Shown here in pieces: positions 6,003 to 12,003 of a DNA stretch of 12,003 bases. Under the pieces are notes generated by a model. The model did no database searches, was not told the DNA's origin, and saw nothing but the letters and a program-made list of their open reading frames with translations. The DNA lies in contig CAJJLI010000021.1 of NCBI GenBank assembly GCA_905192625.1, positions 1 to 12,003 of the forward strand, given 5' to 3'. Positions within the stretch are counted from its first letter, which is position 1; each line of letters begins with the position of its first letter. This stretch comes from an uncultured Clostridium sp. GTDB lineage: Bacteria; Bacillota; Clostridia; Lachnospirales; Lachnospiraceae. The position numbers and the translations under genes are program-made.

Positions 6003-8330
6003 ATGAAACGAGGAAGACGACTGAAAAAAATCTTGTTCATGATGATTCTTATATTGTCATTGATACTTTCAGGTATTCTAGCGTTGTTTTATATTTTATA
6101 TGGTAGAGATGTTCTAGCATTAAAGAATAAAGCGGATCAGATTTCAAGAAAAGCAAGCGAAGAATCTTTTAAAGCATCACAAACAAGTATTGTTTATGCT
6201 GAGGATGGTAGTATTATATCAGTGTTAAAATCTGAAAAAGAAGTGTATTATCTGGCATATAATAGTATTCCAAAAGCAGCAATTGATGCAGTTTTAGTCA
6301 CAGAAGATAAAAAGTTTTTTTCACATGAAGGAATTGATTATTTGGCGAATATTCGTGCGTTCCTTGCGTTAATTAAAAATAAAGGTGAGATTAAACAAGG
6401 GGCAAGTACGATTACTCAACAATTAGCTAGAACAGTTTTTTTAACAAATGAGATTAGCTTTGAAAGAAAAGTTACGGAATTATTTTTGGCAGCAGATTTG
6501 GAAAAGAAATTTTCAAAACAGCAAATTTTAGAGTTTTATTTAAACAATATATATTATGCGAATGGGTACTACGGTATTCAAGCAGCGAGTAACGGATATT
6601 TTGGCAAAGGTGTTAAGGAACTTACATTATCTCAAATTGCATTTTTGTCATCCATACCCAACAATCCGACAGTACTAAATCCACTTACTCATTTTGATAA
6701 TACGTTGGAACGTAGAGATAAAATTTTAAAACAAATGTATGAGAGTGGTGTCATTTCATTCAGCGATTATGAAGATGCTTTAAATGAGGAAATCGTTTTA
6801 AGTCATAGTGAAACCACATTGCATGACTATGCTGAAAGTTATACATATTACAATGCAATTCGTTTGTTAATGGAAGCAGAAGGATTTAATTTTCAAACTA
6901 CATTTAAATCTGAGGAAGAAAAAAAATCGTACGATGAGTTATATTATGAGACCTACTATCGTATTCAGAGACAGCTATATACAAAAGGTTATCGCATTTA
7001 TACTTCCCTTGATTTAGAAAAACAAGAGTTACTAAAGCAGGCGGTAGATGATAAGTTAAGTGAGTTTACTGCCGTTAATAAAGATGGAATCTATGAACTG
7101 CAAGGAGCAGCCGTATGCATTGATAACGATACAGGACTTGTGGTGGCAATCATCGGTGGAAGAGATCAAAATACCGTTGGGTATACGCTTAACCGAGCAT
7201 ATCAAAGTTTTAGACAACCAGGAAGTGCGATTAAGCCGTTGCTTATTTATACGCCATTGTTTGAAAGAGGGTATTTCCCGGAAACTTTAGTTATGGATGA
7301 GAAAATCAAAGATGGCCCTCAAAATGCGAACAATGTTTATTCAGGAGAGATAACCCTTAGAAAAGCAGTTGAGGTATCAAAGAATACAGTTGCTTGGAAT
7401 TTATTAAAGGAGTTAACACCAAGTGTAGGCTTAGCTTATTTGACGCAAATGAATTTTTCACATATAACAAGTTCGGATTATAATTTAGCAATTGCTCTTG
7501 GAGGTTTTACCTATGGTGTTAGTCCACTTGAGATGACTGCTGGGTTTGCAACCCTTGTAAATGATGGGGTCTATCGTACACCAACGTGTGTTGTTAAAAT
7601 TACGGATGCAGAGGGCAATGTAATCGTTGAAAATACAGTGAAAGAAAAGAAGATTTATGATGTTAATGCATCAAGGATGATGACGGATGTATTGACTGGT
7701 GTTATGAAAACAGGGACTGGTAGTAGATTGGCACTGGATCATATAACAACAGCAGGTAAAACCGGAACTACTACAGAACGAAAAGATGGTTGGTTTGTTG
7801 GATATTCAAAGTATTATACGACAGGTGTTTGGGTGGGATGTGATTATCCAAAGAGTATCCAAGGACTTTCGGGAAATTCATATCCAGGACAGATTTGGAA
7901 AGAGTTTATGAATAACATTCATACAAATTTGCCCGATGCATCTTTTCAGCCGTATGAAGGCTTGGAAACTGTTACGAATTCGAGTGATACCATGCAAGAA
8001 AATGAAACCTTAGATGCGAACTCTATAGAGAATTCAAAAGATGATATTAAAAATGGCATCAACCATGAAACGGTAGATTTAAACAATAAGAATTCACCAA
8101 ATGAAAAAGCCGAATTGGATGATTCTAAAAACGCTCAAGAGGAACAAAAAACAGTAGATGAAGATATCATTGGGGAAAACACGGTAGAAGACGATTCCGT
8201 TAATCCAAATATAGATGCTGAAAATGAGGCGGATGACATTCTTAACGAAGATTATTTCCAGGGTGAAGACTCAGAAGATGTATTCTGGGATGAACAACAG
8301 TGGCAAAACGAGCAGTGGAACGAGGAGTAG
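6003..8330 (+). CDS. Class A penicillin-binding protein (bifunctional glycosyltransferase/transpeptidase)
   Basis: The 775-residue protein polymerises lipid II into glycan strands and cross-links their peptides outside the membrane. A basic N-terminus (KRGRRLKK) precedes one membrane anchor (about residues 9-32). The glycosyltransferase family 51 domain follows, with EDKKFFSHEG (catalytic E101), GASTITQQLAR and the RKVTEL...LEFYLNNIYYANG stretch. The transpeptidase domain has all three motifs: S408-A-I-K411 (acylated serine), S459-K-N461 and K586-T-G588. The last about 128 residues (from 648) are a hydrophilic, strongly acidic, Asp/Glu/Asn-rich tail ending in tryptophans spaced by Gln/Glu/Asn. 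Such low-complexity tails occur in Firmicute class A PBPs, but this one is long. It follows the ATPase gene by under 30 bp with no terminator between, so it is probably in the same operon. An mrcA/ponA-type PBP1 is the closest named family. Confidence 0.95.
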   Translation: MKRGRRLKKILFMMILILSLILSGILALFYILYGRDVLALKNKADQISRKASEESFKASQTSIVYAEDGSIISVLKSEKEVYYLAYNSIPKAAIDAVLVTEDKKFFSHEGIDYLANIRAFLALIKNKGEIKQGASTITQQLARTVFLTNEISFERKVTELFLAADLEKKFSKQQILEFYLNNIYYANGYYGIQAASNGYFGKGVKELTLSQIAFLSSIPNNPTVLNPLTHFDNTLERRDKILKQMYESGVISFSDYEDALNEEIVLSHSETTLHDYAESYTYYNAIRLLMEAEGFNFQTTFKSEEEKKSYDELYYETYYRIQRQLYTKGYRIYTSLDLEKQELLKQAVDDKLSEFTAVNKDGIYELQGAAVCIDNDTGLVVAIIGGRDQNTVGYTLNRAYQSFRQPGSAIKPLLIYTPLFERGYFPETLVMDEKIKDGPQNANNVYSGEITLRKAVEVSKNTVAWNLLKELTPSVGLAYLTQMNFSHITSSDYNLAIALGGFTYGVSPLEMTAGFATLVNDGVYRTPTCVVKITDAEGNVIVENTVKEKKIYDVNASRMMTDVLTGVMKTGTGSRLALDHITTAGKTGTTTERKDGWFVGYSKYYTTGVWVGCDYPKSIQGLSGNSYPGQIWKEFMNNIHTNLPDASFQPYEGLETVTNSSDTMQENETLDANSIENSKDDIKNGINHETVDLNNKNSPNEKAELDDSKNAQEEQKTVDEDIIGENTVEDDSVNPNIDAENEADDILNEDYFQGEDSEDVFWDEQQWQNEQWNEE

Positions 8331-8338
8331 CAAGACGG

Positions 8339-8376
8339 ACAATGATTTATGTATTATGTGAAACATAATAGATTGT
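8339..8376 (+). promoter_or_regulatory. Palindrome in the PBP-regulator gap
   Basis: The core TATTATGT-GAA-ACATAATA (8352-8370) is a perfect 8-bp inverted repeat with a 3-base centre, flanked by a second inverted pair, ACAAT (8339-8343) and ATTGT (8372-8376). No T-run follows, so it is not an intrinsic terminator. It lies 33 bp before the response regulator start. It may be an operator, perhaps autoregulatory, or an RNA structure setting relative expression of the genes on either side. Confidence 0.45.
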
Positions 8377-8402
8377 TCTGCTAGTTTAGAAGGGAACATA
8401 TT

Positions 8403-9182
8403 ATGGAAGGTTTAGATATTGTACTTTGCGATGATGAGGAATATTATATCAACGATTTAAAAACGCACATTTTAAAATATCAAAAAGAAGTAGATACACA
8501 GTTTCGCTTAAGGGTATATCACTCTGGTGAACAGTTGATTGATGATATAACAAAAGAGAACATACCAATGGATATTATATTTTTAGATATTAAAATGATG
8601 GATTTGGATGGGGTAGAGGTTGCTAAGAGAATTCGTCAAACACATAAAGATGTTGTTATTGCATTCATCACGAATTTTGAAGAGTATGCGTTACATGCAT
8701 TTGAAGTGGAGGCGATGGACTATCTGCTTAAGCCCATTGCTTATGATAAAGTAAAAAGATTCTTAAACCGAGGAATAGTGCATATACGATATTGTAGGGA
8801 TAGGGAACAATCAAACTTGCGATATTTATCAATAAAACATAAAGGTGAAGATGTTCTGATCGATACAGATACAATTATATATATTGAAAAAATGAAGAAT
8901 CAATGCATTTTTCATATGGAAGCAACTACACTTACCTGTTATGAGTCCATTACAAAATTAAAAGACAAACTTGACGAGTCTCAGTTTGTCTTTTCCCACC
9001 AGGGCTATATTATTAATTTCCATAAAGTAAAGGAAGTTAAGAAGAATGCTGTTTGTTTAGGCAACGGTATTGAAGTACCTGTTAGTAGAAAATATTATAG
9101 TACTTTGCGTGATCGACTTCTTGATAAGATTGAGCGGTTACGCATAGGTAGAGAGCAAGCGAAAAATACTTATGATTCGTAG
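8403..9182 (+). CDS. LytTR-family response regulator (AgrA/LytR type)
   Basis: The 259-residue protein is a phosphorylation-controlled DNA-binding regulator. Residues 1-120 are a receiver domain: acidic pocket D10-D11-E12, phosphoacceptor D62 (FLDIKMMDLDG), T90 and K110 (LLKP). Residues about 140-245 are a LytTR DNA-binding domain (YLSIKHKGED, then SQFVFSHQGYIINFHKVKEV and VPVSRKYYSTLRDRL). This family binds direct repeats upstream of regulated promoters and often controls quorum-sensing, bacteriocin or cell-wall genes. The ATG has AGGG eight bases upstream. It lies 72 bp after the PBP gene with no terminator or convincing promoter between, so it may be read from the upstream operon. Its 3' end overlaps the convergent kinase gene by 13 bp (9170-9182); kinase and regulator normally sit in one operon, so this arrangement is odd. 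The coding sequence contains a 12-bp perfect inverted repeat at 8960-8994. Confidence 0.95.
   Translation: MEGLDIVLCDDEEYYINDLKTHILKYQKEVDTQFRLRVYHSGEQLIDDITKENIPMDIIFLDIKMMDLDGVEVAKRIRQTHKDVVIAFITNFEEYALHAFEVEAMDYLLKPIAYDKVKRFLNRGIVHIRYCRDREQSNLRYLSIKHKGEDVLIDTDTIIYIEKMKNQCIFHMEATTLTCYESITKLKDKLDESQFVFSHQGYIINFHKVKEVKKNAVCLGNGIEVPVSRKYYSTLRDRLLDKIERLRIGREQAKNTYDS
8954..8994 (-). terminator. Candidate terminator of the sensor kinase transcript, inside the regulator gene
   Basis: A perfect 12-bp stem, AAAAGACAAACT (8960-8971) with AGTTTGTCTTTT (8983-8994), has an 11-nt loop. Read on the minus strand it ends in TTTTAATTTTG (to 8953), a near-continuous U tract. It lies about 175-215 bp past the kinase stop codon and no better site is seen before it. 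On the plus strand the stem is followed by TTTT then CCC, so it would be weaker in that direction. Confidence 0.45.
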
Positions 9183-10447
9183 TTGGGAAATAATATATTA
9201 ACTTCAAAAGTCTCGGAATCGTAAGTAAATGATATTTTTCCATTTAGACGGCTTGTGGTATTTTCTACATTTTTCAAACCAATTCCATGAAGGATATTTT
9301 GATCCTTTTTTGTAGATAGAAAGCCACCTTTCGTTTTTTTTAAGTTTTCCATATGATTGTTTTTGCAATCGATTTCAAGGTAAGAATCTAGTTGGTGTAA
9401 GGAAATAAAAATATTTGGATTCTTACATTTTGATGCAGCTGTAATCGCATTGTCTAATATATTTCCTAATATTGTTGTTATATCAAAATCAGATATGTAA
9501 AGATGTCCAAAGTTAAGACTGTGTTGGAATTGAATTCCTCTTTCAATGCAGTCTTGTTTTTTTACGCTTAGAATGGATGAGACAATTGGATGCGAGGTTC
9601 TAACGATGGTTTCGTTTCCGATGGTATCCGATATCTTCTGCAAGTATTGACATAAGCTTTCATTCTCACCGTTCTCTGCATAATGATTTATAATTGCTAG
9701 GTGATTTTTGAAATCATGTTTTAGAGTATTTACTGACTGTAAAGAATCGTTAACCTTTCGGTAATAATCTTTTTCTAGGCGTTCATTTTCAAGTAGCATA
9801 CTTTGGGTAACTTCATTTTTAAGGGTTGATATTAAGCTTTGATAGATGGATACGGATGCTAGTATCATTAATACTATTAAATAAGTAATTGGCATTACAT
9901 TATTGACATTAAGTATATTCGTAAATAATAAAATATTAAGTACAATTAAAGCTAAGAGAGATACTGTAAAAACAAGATTAAATTTTAATCGATAAGCCCT
10001 ATGTATATTGAAAGAGTGTAGACTTTTTGAATTGATATATAAATTTATTGCAATATAAAGCAACGTAGCTACAATTATATAATTGTACCATTTAAAAGAT
10101 TCATTTGGTATATTGACATTTAAAAGATCCAAAATTATTTGCAAATTAATTAAAATGAAAATGAAAAAAAATTGAGTTACTAAATGGTATTTTAATAGTA
10201 AAATAATTTTATATTTTAGACTTTCATTAACAACGATACATATATATATGAAATCTAGTAAAATTGTGAAAATAGAAGGTACATTTGGTACAACAGTGTA
10301 AATAAAATCTAAGCCTAAAAAAATAAATCGAAGGATATGTTTTTTAGTAGAATCATTTGTTTGCGAGAAGTGGTAAACAAATTGTTCCCTGACCAAAAAA
10401 TATATAAAATTAAAAAGTAATTGAAAATAAAACTGTTCATGAAACAT
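9170..10447 (-). CDS. AgrC-like sensor histidine kinase (GHKL ATPase type)
   Basis: The 425-residue protein is the likely partner of the convergent LytTR regulator. The N-terminal half is very hydrophobic with about six membrane segments (roughly residues 5-205) and no large extracellular domain, as in peptide-sensing kinases of the AgrC/ComD group. A coiled linker leads to the H-box LKHDFKNHLAI with phosphoacceptor H244. The ATPase domain has the N-box NILDNA (N329, D332, N333) and the G-box GIGLKNV (388-394). The start at 10447 is chosen because AGGAG (10455-10459, minus strand) lies seven bases upstream; starts at 10489 (ATG) and 10501 (TTG) lack a well-placed site. By family it senses a signal at the membrane, possibly a peptide, and phosphorylates the regulator. 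The signal is unknown; no precursor peptide gene is visible. Confidence 0.92.
   Translation of the reverse strand: MFHEQFYFQLLFNFIYFLVREQFVYHFSQTNDSTKKHILRFIFLGLDFIYTVVPNVPSIFTILLDFIYICIVVNESLKYKIILLLKYHLVTQFFFIFILINLQIILDLLNVNIPNESFKWYNYIIVATLLYIAINLYINSKSLHSFNIHRAYRLKFNLVFTVSLLALIVLNILLFTNILNVNNVMPITYLIVLMILASVSIYQSLISTLKNEVTQSMLLENERLEKDYYRKVNDSLQSVNTLKHDFKNHLAIINHYAENGENESLCQYLQKISDTIGNETIVRTSHPIVSSILSVKKQDCIERGIQFQHSLNFGHLYISDFDITTILGNILDNAITAASKCKNPNIFISLHQLDSYLEIDCKNNHMENLKKTKGGFLSTKKDQNILHGIGLKNVENTTSRLNGKISFTYDSETFEVNILFPNYES
9290..9311 (+). terminator. Candidate terminator of the regulator transcript, inside the kinase gene
   Basis: A 6-bp stem, AAGGAT (9290-9295) with ATCCTT (9302-9307), has a 6-nt loop and merges into a run of six T (9306-9311). 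It lies about 108 bp after the regulator stop codon, antisense to the kinase ATPase domain. The stem is short, so this is a moderate candidate only. Confidence 0.38.
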
Positions 10448-10454
10448 TGAATCG

Positions 10455-10459
10455 CTCCT
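10455..10459 (-). promoter_or_regulatory. Ribosome binding site that fixes the kinase start at 10447
   Basis: On the minus strand AGGAG precedes the ATG at 10447 by seven bases. The two upstream in-frame start codons have no comparable site. Confidence 0.8.
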
Positions 10460-10521
10460 AATATATTCACTGGCGTTATAATTAATCATTTGAATTACCA
10501 AACATCACTAAAATCCTACTA

Positions 10522-10549
10522 ATTATAACATATGACTTGTAAATAACAA
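10522..10549 (-). promoter_or_regulatory. Sensor kinase promoter with extended -10
   Basis: On the minus strand TGTTATAAT (10530 down to 10522) is an extended -10, with a -35 of TTGTTA (10549 to 10544, four of six matches) and a 16-nt spacer. Transcription would start near 10515, giving a leader of about 68 nt before the kinase ATG. Confidence 0.65.
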
Positions 10550-10565
10550 TATATTCTACTAAAAT
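10537..10565 (+). promoter_or_regulatory. Probable promoter of the small membrane protein gene
   Basis: TTGTAA (10537-10542), a 17-nt spacer and TAAAAT (10560-10565) match the sigma-A consensus four and five times out of six. Transcription would start near 10572. The -35 falls within the divergent kinase promoter, so the two polymerases would compete or be controlled together. Confidence 0.5.
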
Positions 10566-10631
10566 AATAAAATAGTGTAAGAAAATAGAGAATTATAAAT
10601 AATGATTTATTGAAAGAAGAGTTGGTAGGAT

Positions 10632-10931
10632 ATGTTTTATATCAAATATAAGGCGGTTATTATCATTATTCTAGGGCTTTATCTTTTATTAGAACTTGTA
10701 TTAGAGCGACTATTAAAAGTTAGAAGCAATTTACTTAAGCAATTTCATTCAAAAAGGAATTACATAATATTTTTTATCGTATTTATCATTATTGTGAATG
10801 TTGTAATACAGCTATTTTTAAGTCACTCTCATAACATAATAAGCATTGTTTCAATTGCACTGTCCATTTTTTTTCTTAATGTATCGGAAAATGTGATTAG
10901 TGAAGAGGACGAAGTTTCAGGGGTCGCTTAA
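10632..10931 (+). CDS. Small three-helix membrane protein of unknown function
   Basis: I do not recognise this 99-residue protein. It has three strongly hydrophobic segments (about residues 8-25, 44-63 and 68-84). A basic stretch between the first two (KVRSNLLKQFHSKR) suggests that this loop is cytoplasmic; a short SHSHN turn joins helices two and three, and the C-terminus is acidic (SEEDEVSGVA). There is no AgrB-like catalytic His/Cys arrangement and no visible peptide-precursor features. The Shine-Dalgarno is poor: AAGAAGAG ends about ten bases before the ATG, and an AGGA lies too close. An in-frame stop just upstream rules out an earlier start. The gene is divergent from the AgrC-like kinase, shares its promoter region and ends before a strong terminator. 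It could be a target or modulator of the kinase, or an immunity-type protein; this is inference. Confidence 0.72.
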   Translation: MFYIKYKAVIIIILGLYLLLELVLERLLKVRSNLLKQFHSKRNYIIFFIVFIIIVNVVIQLFLSHSHNIISIVSIALSIFFLNVSENVISEEDEVSGVA

Positions 10932-10999
10932 AAACATCATAATCTATTAAAATGCTATTTCGAAATTAAAAATAGGAAAATGTAAAAATTATGGTCACA

Positions 11000-11029
11000 A
11001 AAAAGGTAAGGGGAAGCCCTTACCTTTTT
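11000..11029 (+). terminator. Very strong intrinsic terminator, possibly bidirectional
   Basis: A perfect 13-bp stem (11000-11012 with 11017-11029), with GC-rich core GGTAAGGG/CCCTTACC and a GAAG tetraloop, ends in five T. The matching A-run on the left gives a T-run on the minus strand as well. It ends the small membrane protein transcript and insulates the protease promoter 16 bp downstream. Confidence 0.93.
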
Positions 11030-11044
11030 GCAGTTCCAATACTG

Positions 11045-11072
11045 TTGACAGATTATGGTATTAACGTATAAT
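11045..11072 (+). promoter_or_regulatory. Consensus sigma-A promoter of the CPBP protease gene
   Basis: TTGACA (11045-11050), a 16-nt spacer and TATAAT (11067-11072) are both perfect hexamers. Transcription should start near 11079, about 60 nt before the protease start codon. Confidence 0.85.
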
Positions 11073-11137
11073 GAAAGATAAGTTTATAAAAATATGCCTG
11101 TTTATGATTATAGGTATCGAGGAGGAGATATTTATTT

Positions 11138-12003
11138 ATGAAAAAGGTCGGACAAGTAATATGGGGCATTTTTCAAGTATTTACGTACATACTTATTCAA
11201 CTGATCGTAGGAGCACTGGTATCAATGGTTTACGCAATCGTAAGATATCTACAGATGTCTGGGCAAGGAATTTCGGATTATAATGTAGCACTTTCCATCA
11301 TTTTAGAGGACATATCTAAATCCAATTATATGATGTTAGCTTCTTGTTTCATTTCACTTATAGCAGCGGTTATTTATACAATATGGTATAATAAGGGGTA
11401 TGTTAAGAGGAAGAAAGTTGATTTAAGAAAAGTTTTAACACCAAAGAATATTACAGTTATTGTTGTACTGGCAGTATGTGTACAAATCTTTTTGATTACT
11501 TTTGTCAGTATAATTGAGGGAATGAAACCAGAGTGGTTTACAAATTATAATGAGTTAATGAGTCAATTTGGAATAGGAACATCATTACAATCTTTTTTAT
11601 ATGTGGCTATTTTAGGACCAATTGTGGAAGAATTACTAATGCGAGGACTAGTTCTAAATCAAATGAAGAAAGCAATGCCATTTCTTGCCGCGAATATGGT
11701 GCAAGCATTCTTATTTGCATTATTACATGGAAATCTTGTTCAAGGAAGTTATGCATTTATCCTAGGTCTTTTGTTTGGCTATGTCTATCAAAAGTATAAT
11801 ACAATCTACTCAACGCTATTATTTCACATTGCTTTTAATGCGAGTGGTTATCTAATTGATGTTGTTTTCCGAGGCGTTGATTTCAACTTTGCGATGATCA
11901 TTTTTTTAGCGGTTCTTTCGTTGGTATTTAGTTTACTGATGATTTGGAAGATATTAAGAGGTGAGTATTATACTTACATAGGTGATTTAGGAATCAGCAT
12001 GGA
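11138..12003 (+). CDS. CPBP-family (CAAX/Abi) intramembrane metalloprotease, 3' end missing
   Basis: The frame runs open from the ATG at 11138 to the window end (288 residues visible), so the C-terminus is cut. GGAGGAG (11121-11127) lies ten bases upstream, and an in-frame stop at 11111 excludes an earlier start. All three family motifs are present: E164-E165-x3-R169 (EELLMR), F193-x3-H197 (FALLH) and H230-x3-N234 (HIAFN). In this family these glutamate and histidine residues form the metal-dependent active site within the membrane. The protein is hydrophobic throughout, with about eight likely helices including two before residue 90. Known roles include processing of prenylated or other membrane substrates, pheromone maturation and bacteriocin self-immunity; the substrate here is unknown. 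It has its own promoter after a strong terminator, so it is not co-transcribed with the small membrane protein. The bases before this ATG lie in a different short frame that is only a shadow. Confidence 0.92.
   Translation, partial: MKKVGQVIWGIFQVFTYILIQLIVGALVSMVYAIVRYLQMSGQGISDYNVALSIILEDISKSNYMMLASCFISLIAAVIYTIWYNKGYVKRKKVDLRKVLTPKNITVIVVLAVCVQIFLITFVSIIEGMKPEWFTNYNELMSQFGIGTSLQSFLYVAILGPIVEELLMRGLVLNQMKKAMPFLAANMVQAFLFALLHGNLVQGSYAFILGLLFGYVYQKYNTIYSTLLFHIAFNASGYLIDVVFRGVDFNFAMIIFLAVLSLVFSLLMIWKILRGEYYTYIGDLGISM

Noticed and set aside
7060..7290. Alternative plus-strand frame inside the PBP gene
   Set aside because: It overlaps the well-supported transpeptidase domain in another frame and shows no motif.
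8331..8402. A separate promoter for the response regulator
   Set aside because: CATAAT at 8364-8369 could be a -10, but no acceptable -35 lies at 16-18 nt, so read-through from the PBP operon is more likely.
10489..10501. Upstream TTG (10501) or ATG (10489) as the kinase start
   Set aside because: Neither has a ribosome binding site at workable spacing, whereas the ATG at 10447 has AGGAG seven bases upstream.
10632..10931. The small membrane protein as an AgrB- or AgrD-type signalling component
   Set aside because: It lacks a conserved His/Cys protease pair and is too long and hydrophobic, without a processing motif, for an AgrD-like precursor.
11071..11283. 70-codon plus-strand frame before and over the protease start
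   Set aside because: Its ATG lies within the -10 hexamer of the promoter, upstream of the expected transcript start, and most of it overlaps the CPBP protease in another frame.

Overview
The window is AT-rich DNA from a low-GC Gram-positive anaerobe, most likely a member of the Clostridia such as a Lachnospiraceae species. The evidence is consensus sigma-A promoters (TTGACA/TATAAT, often with an extended TGn -10), strong GGAGG ribosome binding sites, one TTG start, intrinsic hairpin-plus-T terminators, a rubredoxin-type iron domain, a LytTR/AgrC-type two-component pair, and a PBP and SbcCD-like pair of the Firmicute kind. No RNA gene, transposon, prophage or CRISPR array was seen. The genus is an inference, not something the sequence proves.

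Layout. 1-1721: the 3' part of an ABC exporter half-transporter, followed by an intrinsic terminator (1787-1838). 1964-2545: a monocistronic unit with a near-perfect extended -10 promoter, a 5' leader with a small hairpin, a small rubredoxin-domain protein (real start 2116) and its own long hairpin terminator. 2665-9182: a probable operon of an SbcD/YhaO-like nuclease, an SbcC/YhaN-like ATPase carrying a membrane hairpin in its coiled coil, a bifunctional class A penicillin-binding protein with a long acidic tail, and, after a 72-bp gap with a 19-bp palindrome, a LytTR response regulator. 9170-10447: an AgrC-like sensor kinase on the minus strand, convergent with the regulator and overlapping it by 13 bp. 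10537-11029: a small three-helix membrane protein of unknown function, divergent from the kinase and ending at a very strong terminator. 11045-12003: a CPBP (CAAX/Abi) intramembrane protease with a consensus promoter, cut by the window end.

How the genes may work together. The nuclease and ATPase would form an Mre11/Rad50-like DNA end-processing complex, here possibly held at the membrane and co-transcribed with a cell-wall synthase. The most unusual region is the two-component pair. Kinase and regulator point at each other, share 3' ends, and each has a candidate intrinsic terminator inside the other's coding sequence, so their mRNAs could overlap by several hundred bases. The kinase promoter also overlaps a divergent promoter for the small membrane protein, and a CPBP protease lies just beyond. 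An AgrC-type kinase, LytTR regulator, small membrane protein and CPBP protease together resemble parts of a peptide-signalling or bacteriocin-immunity locus, but no peptide precursor gene or AgrB-type processing protein is visible here, so that reading is a hypothesis.
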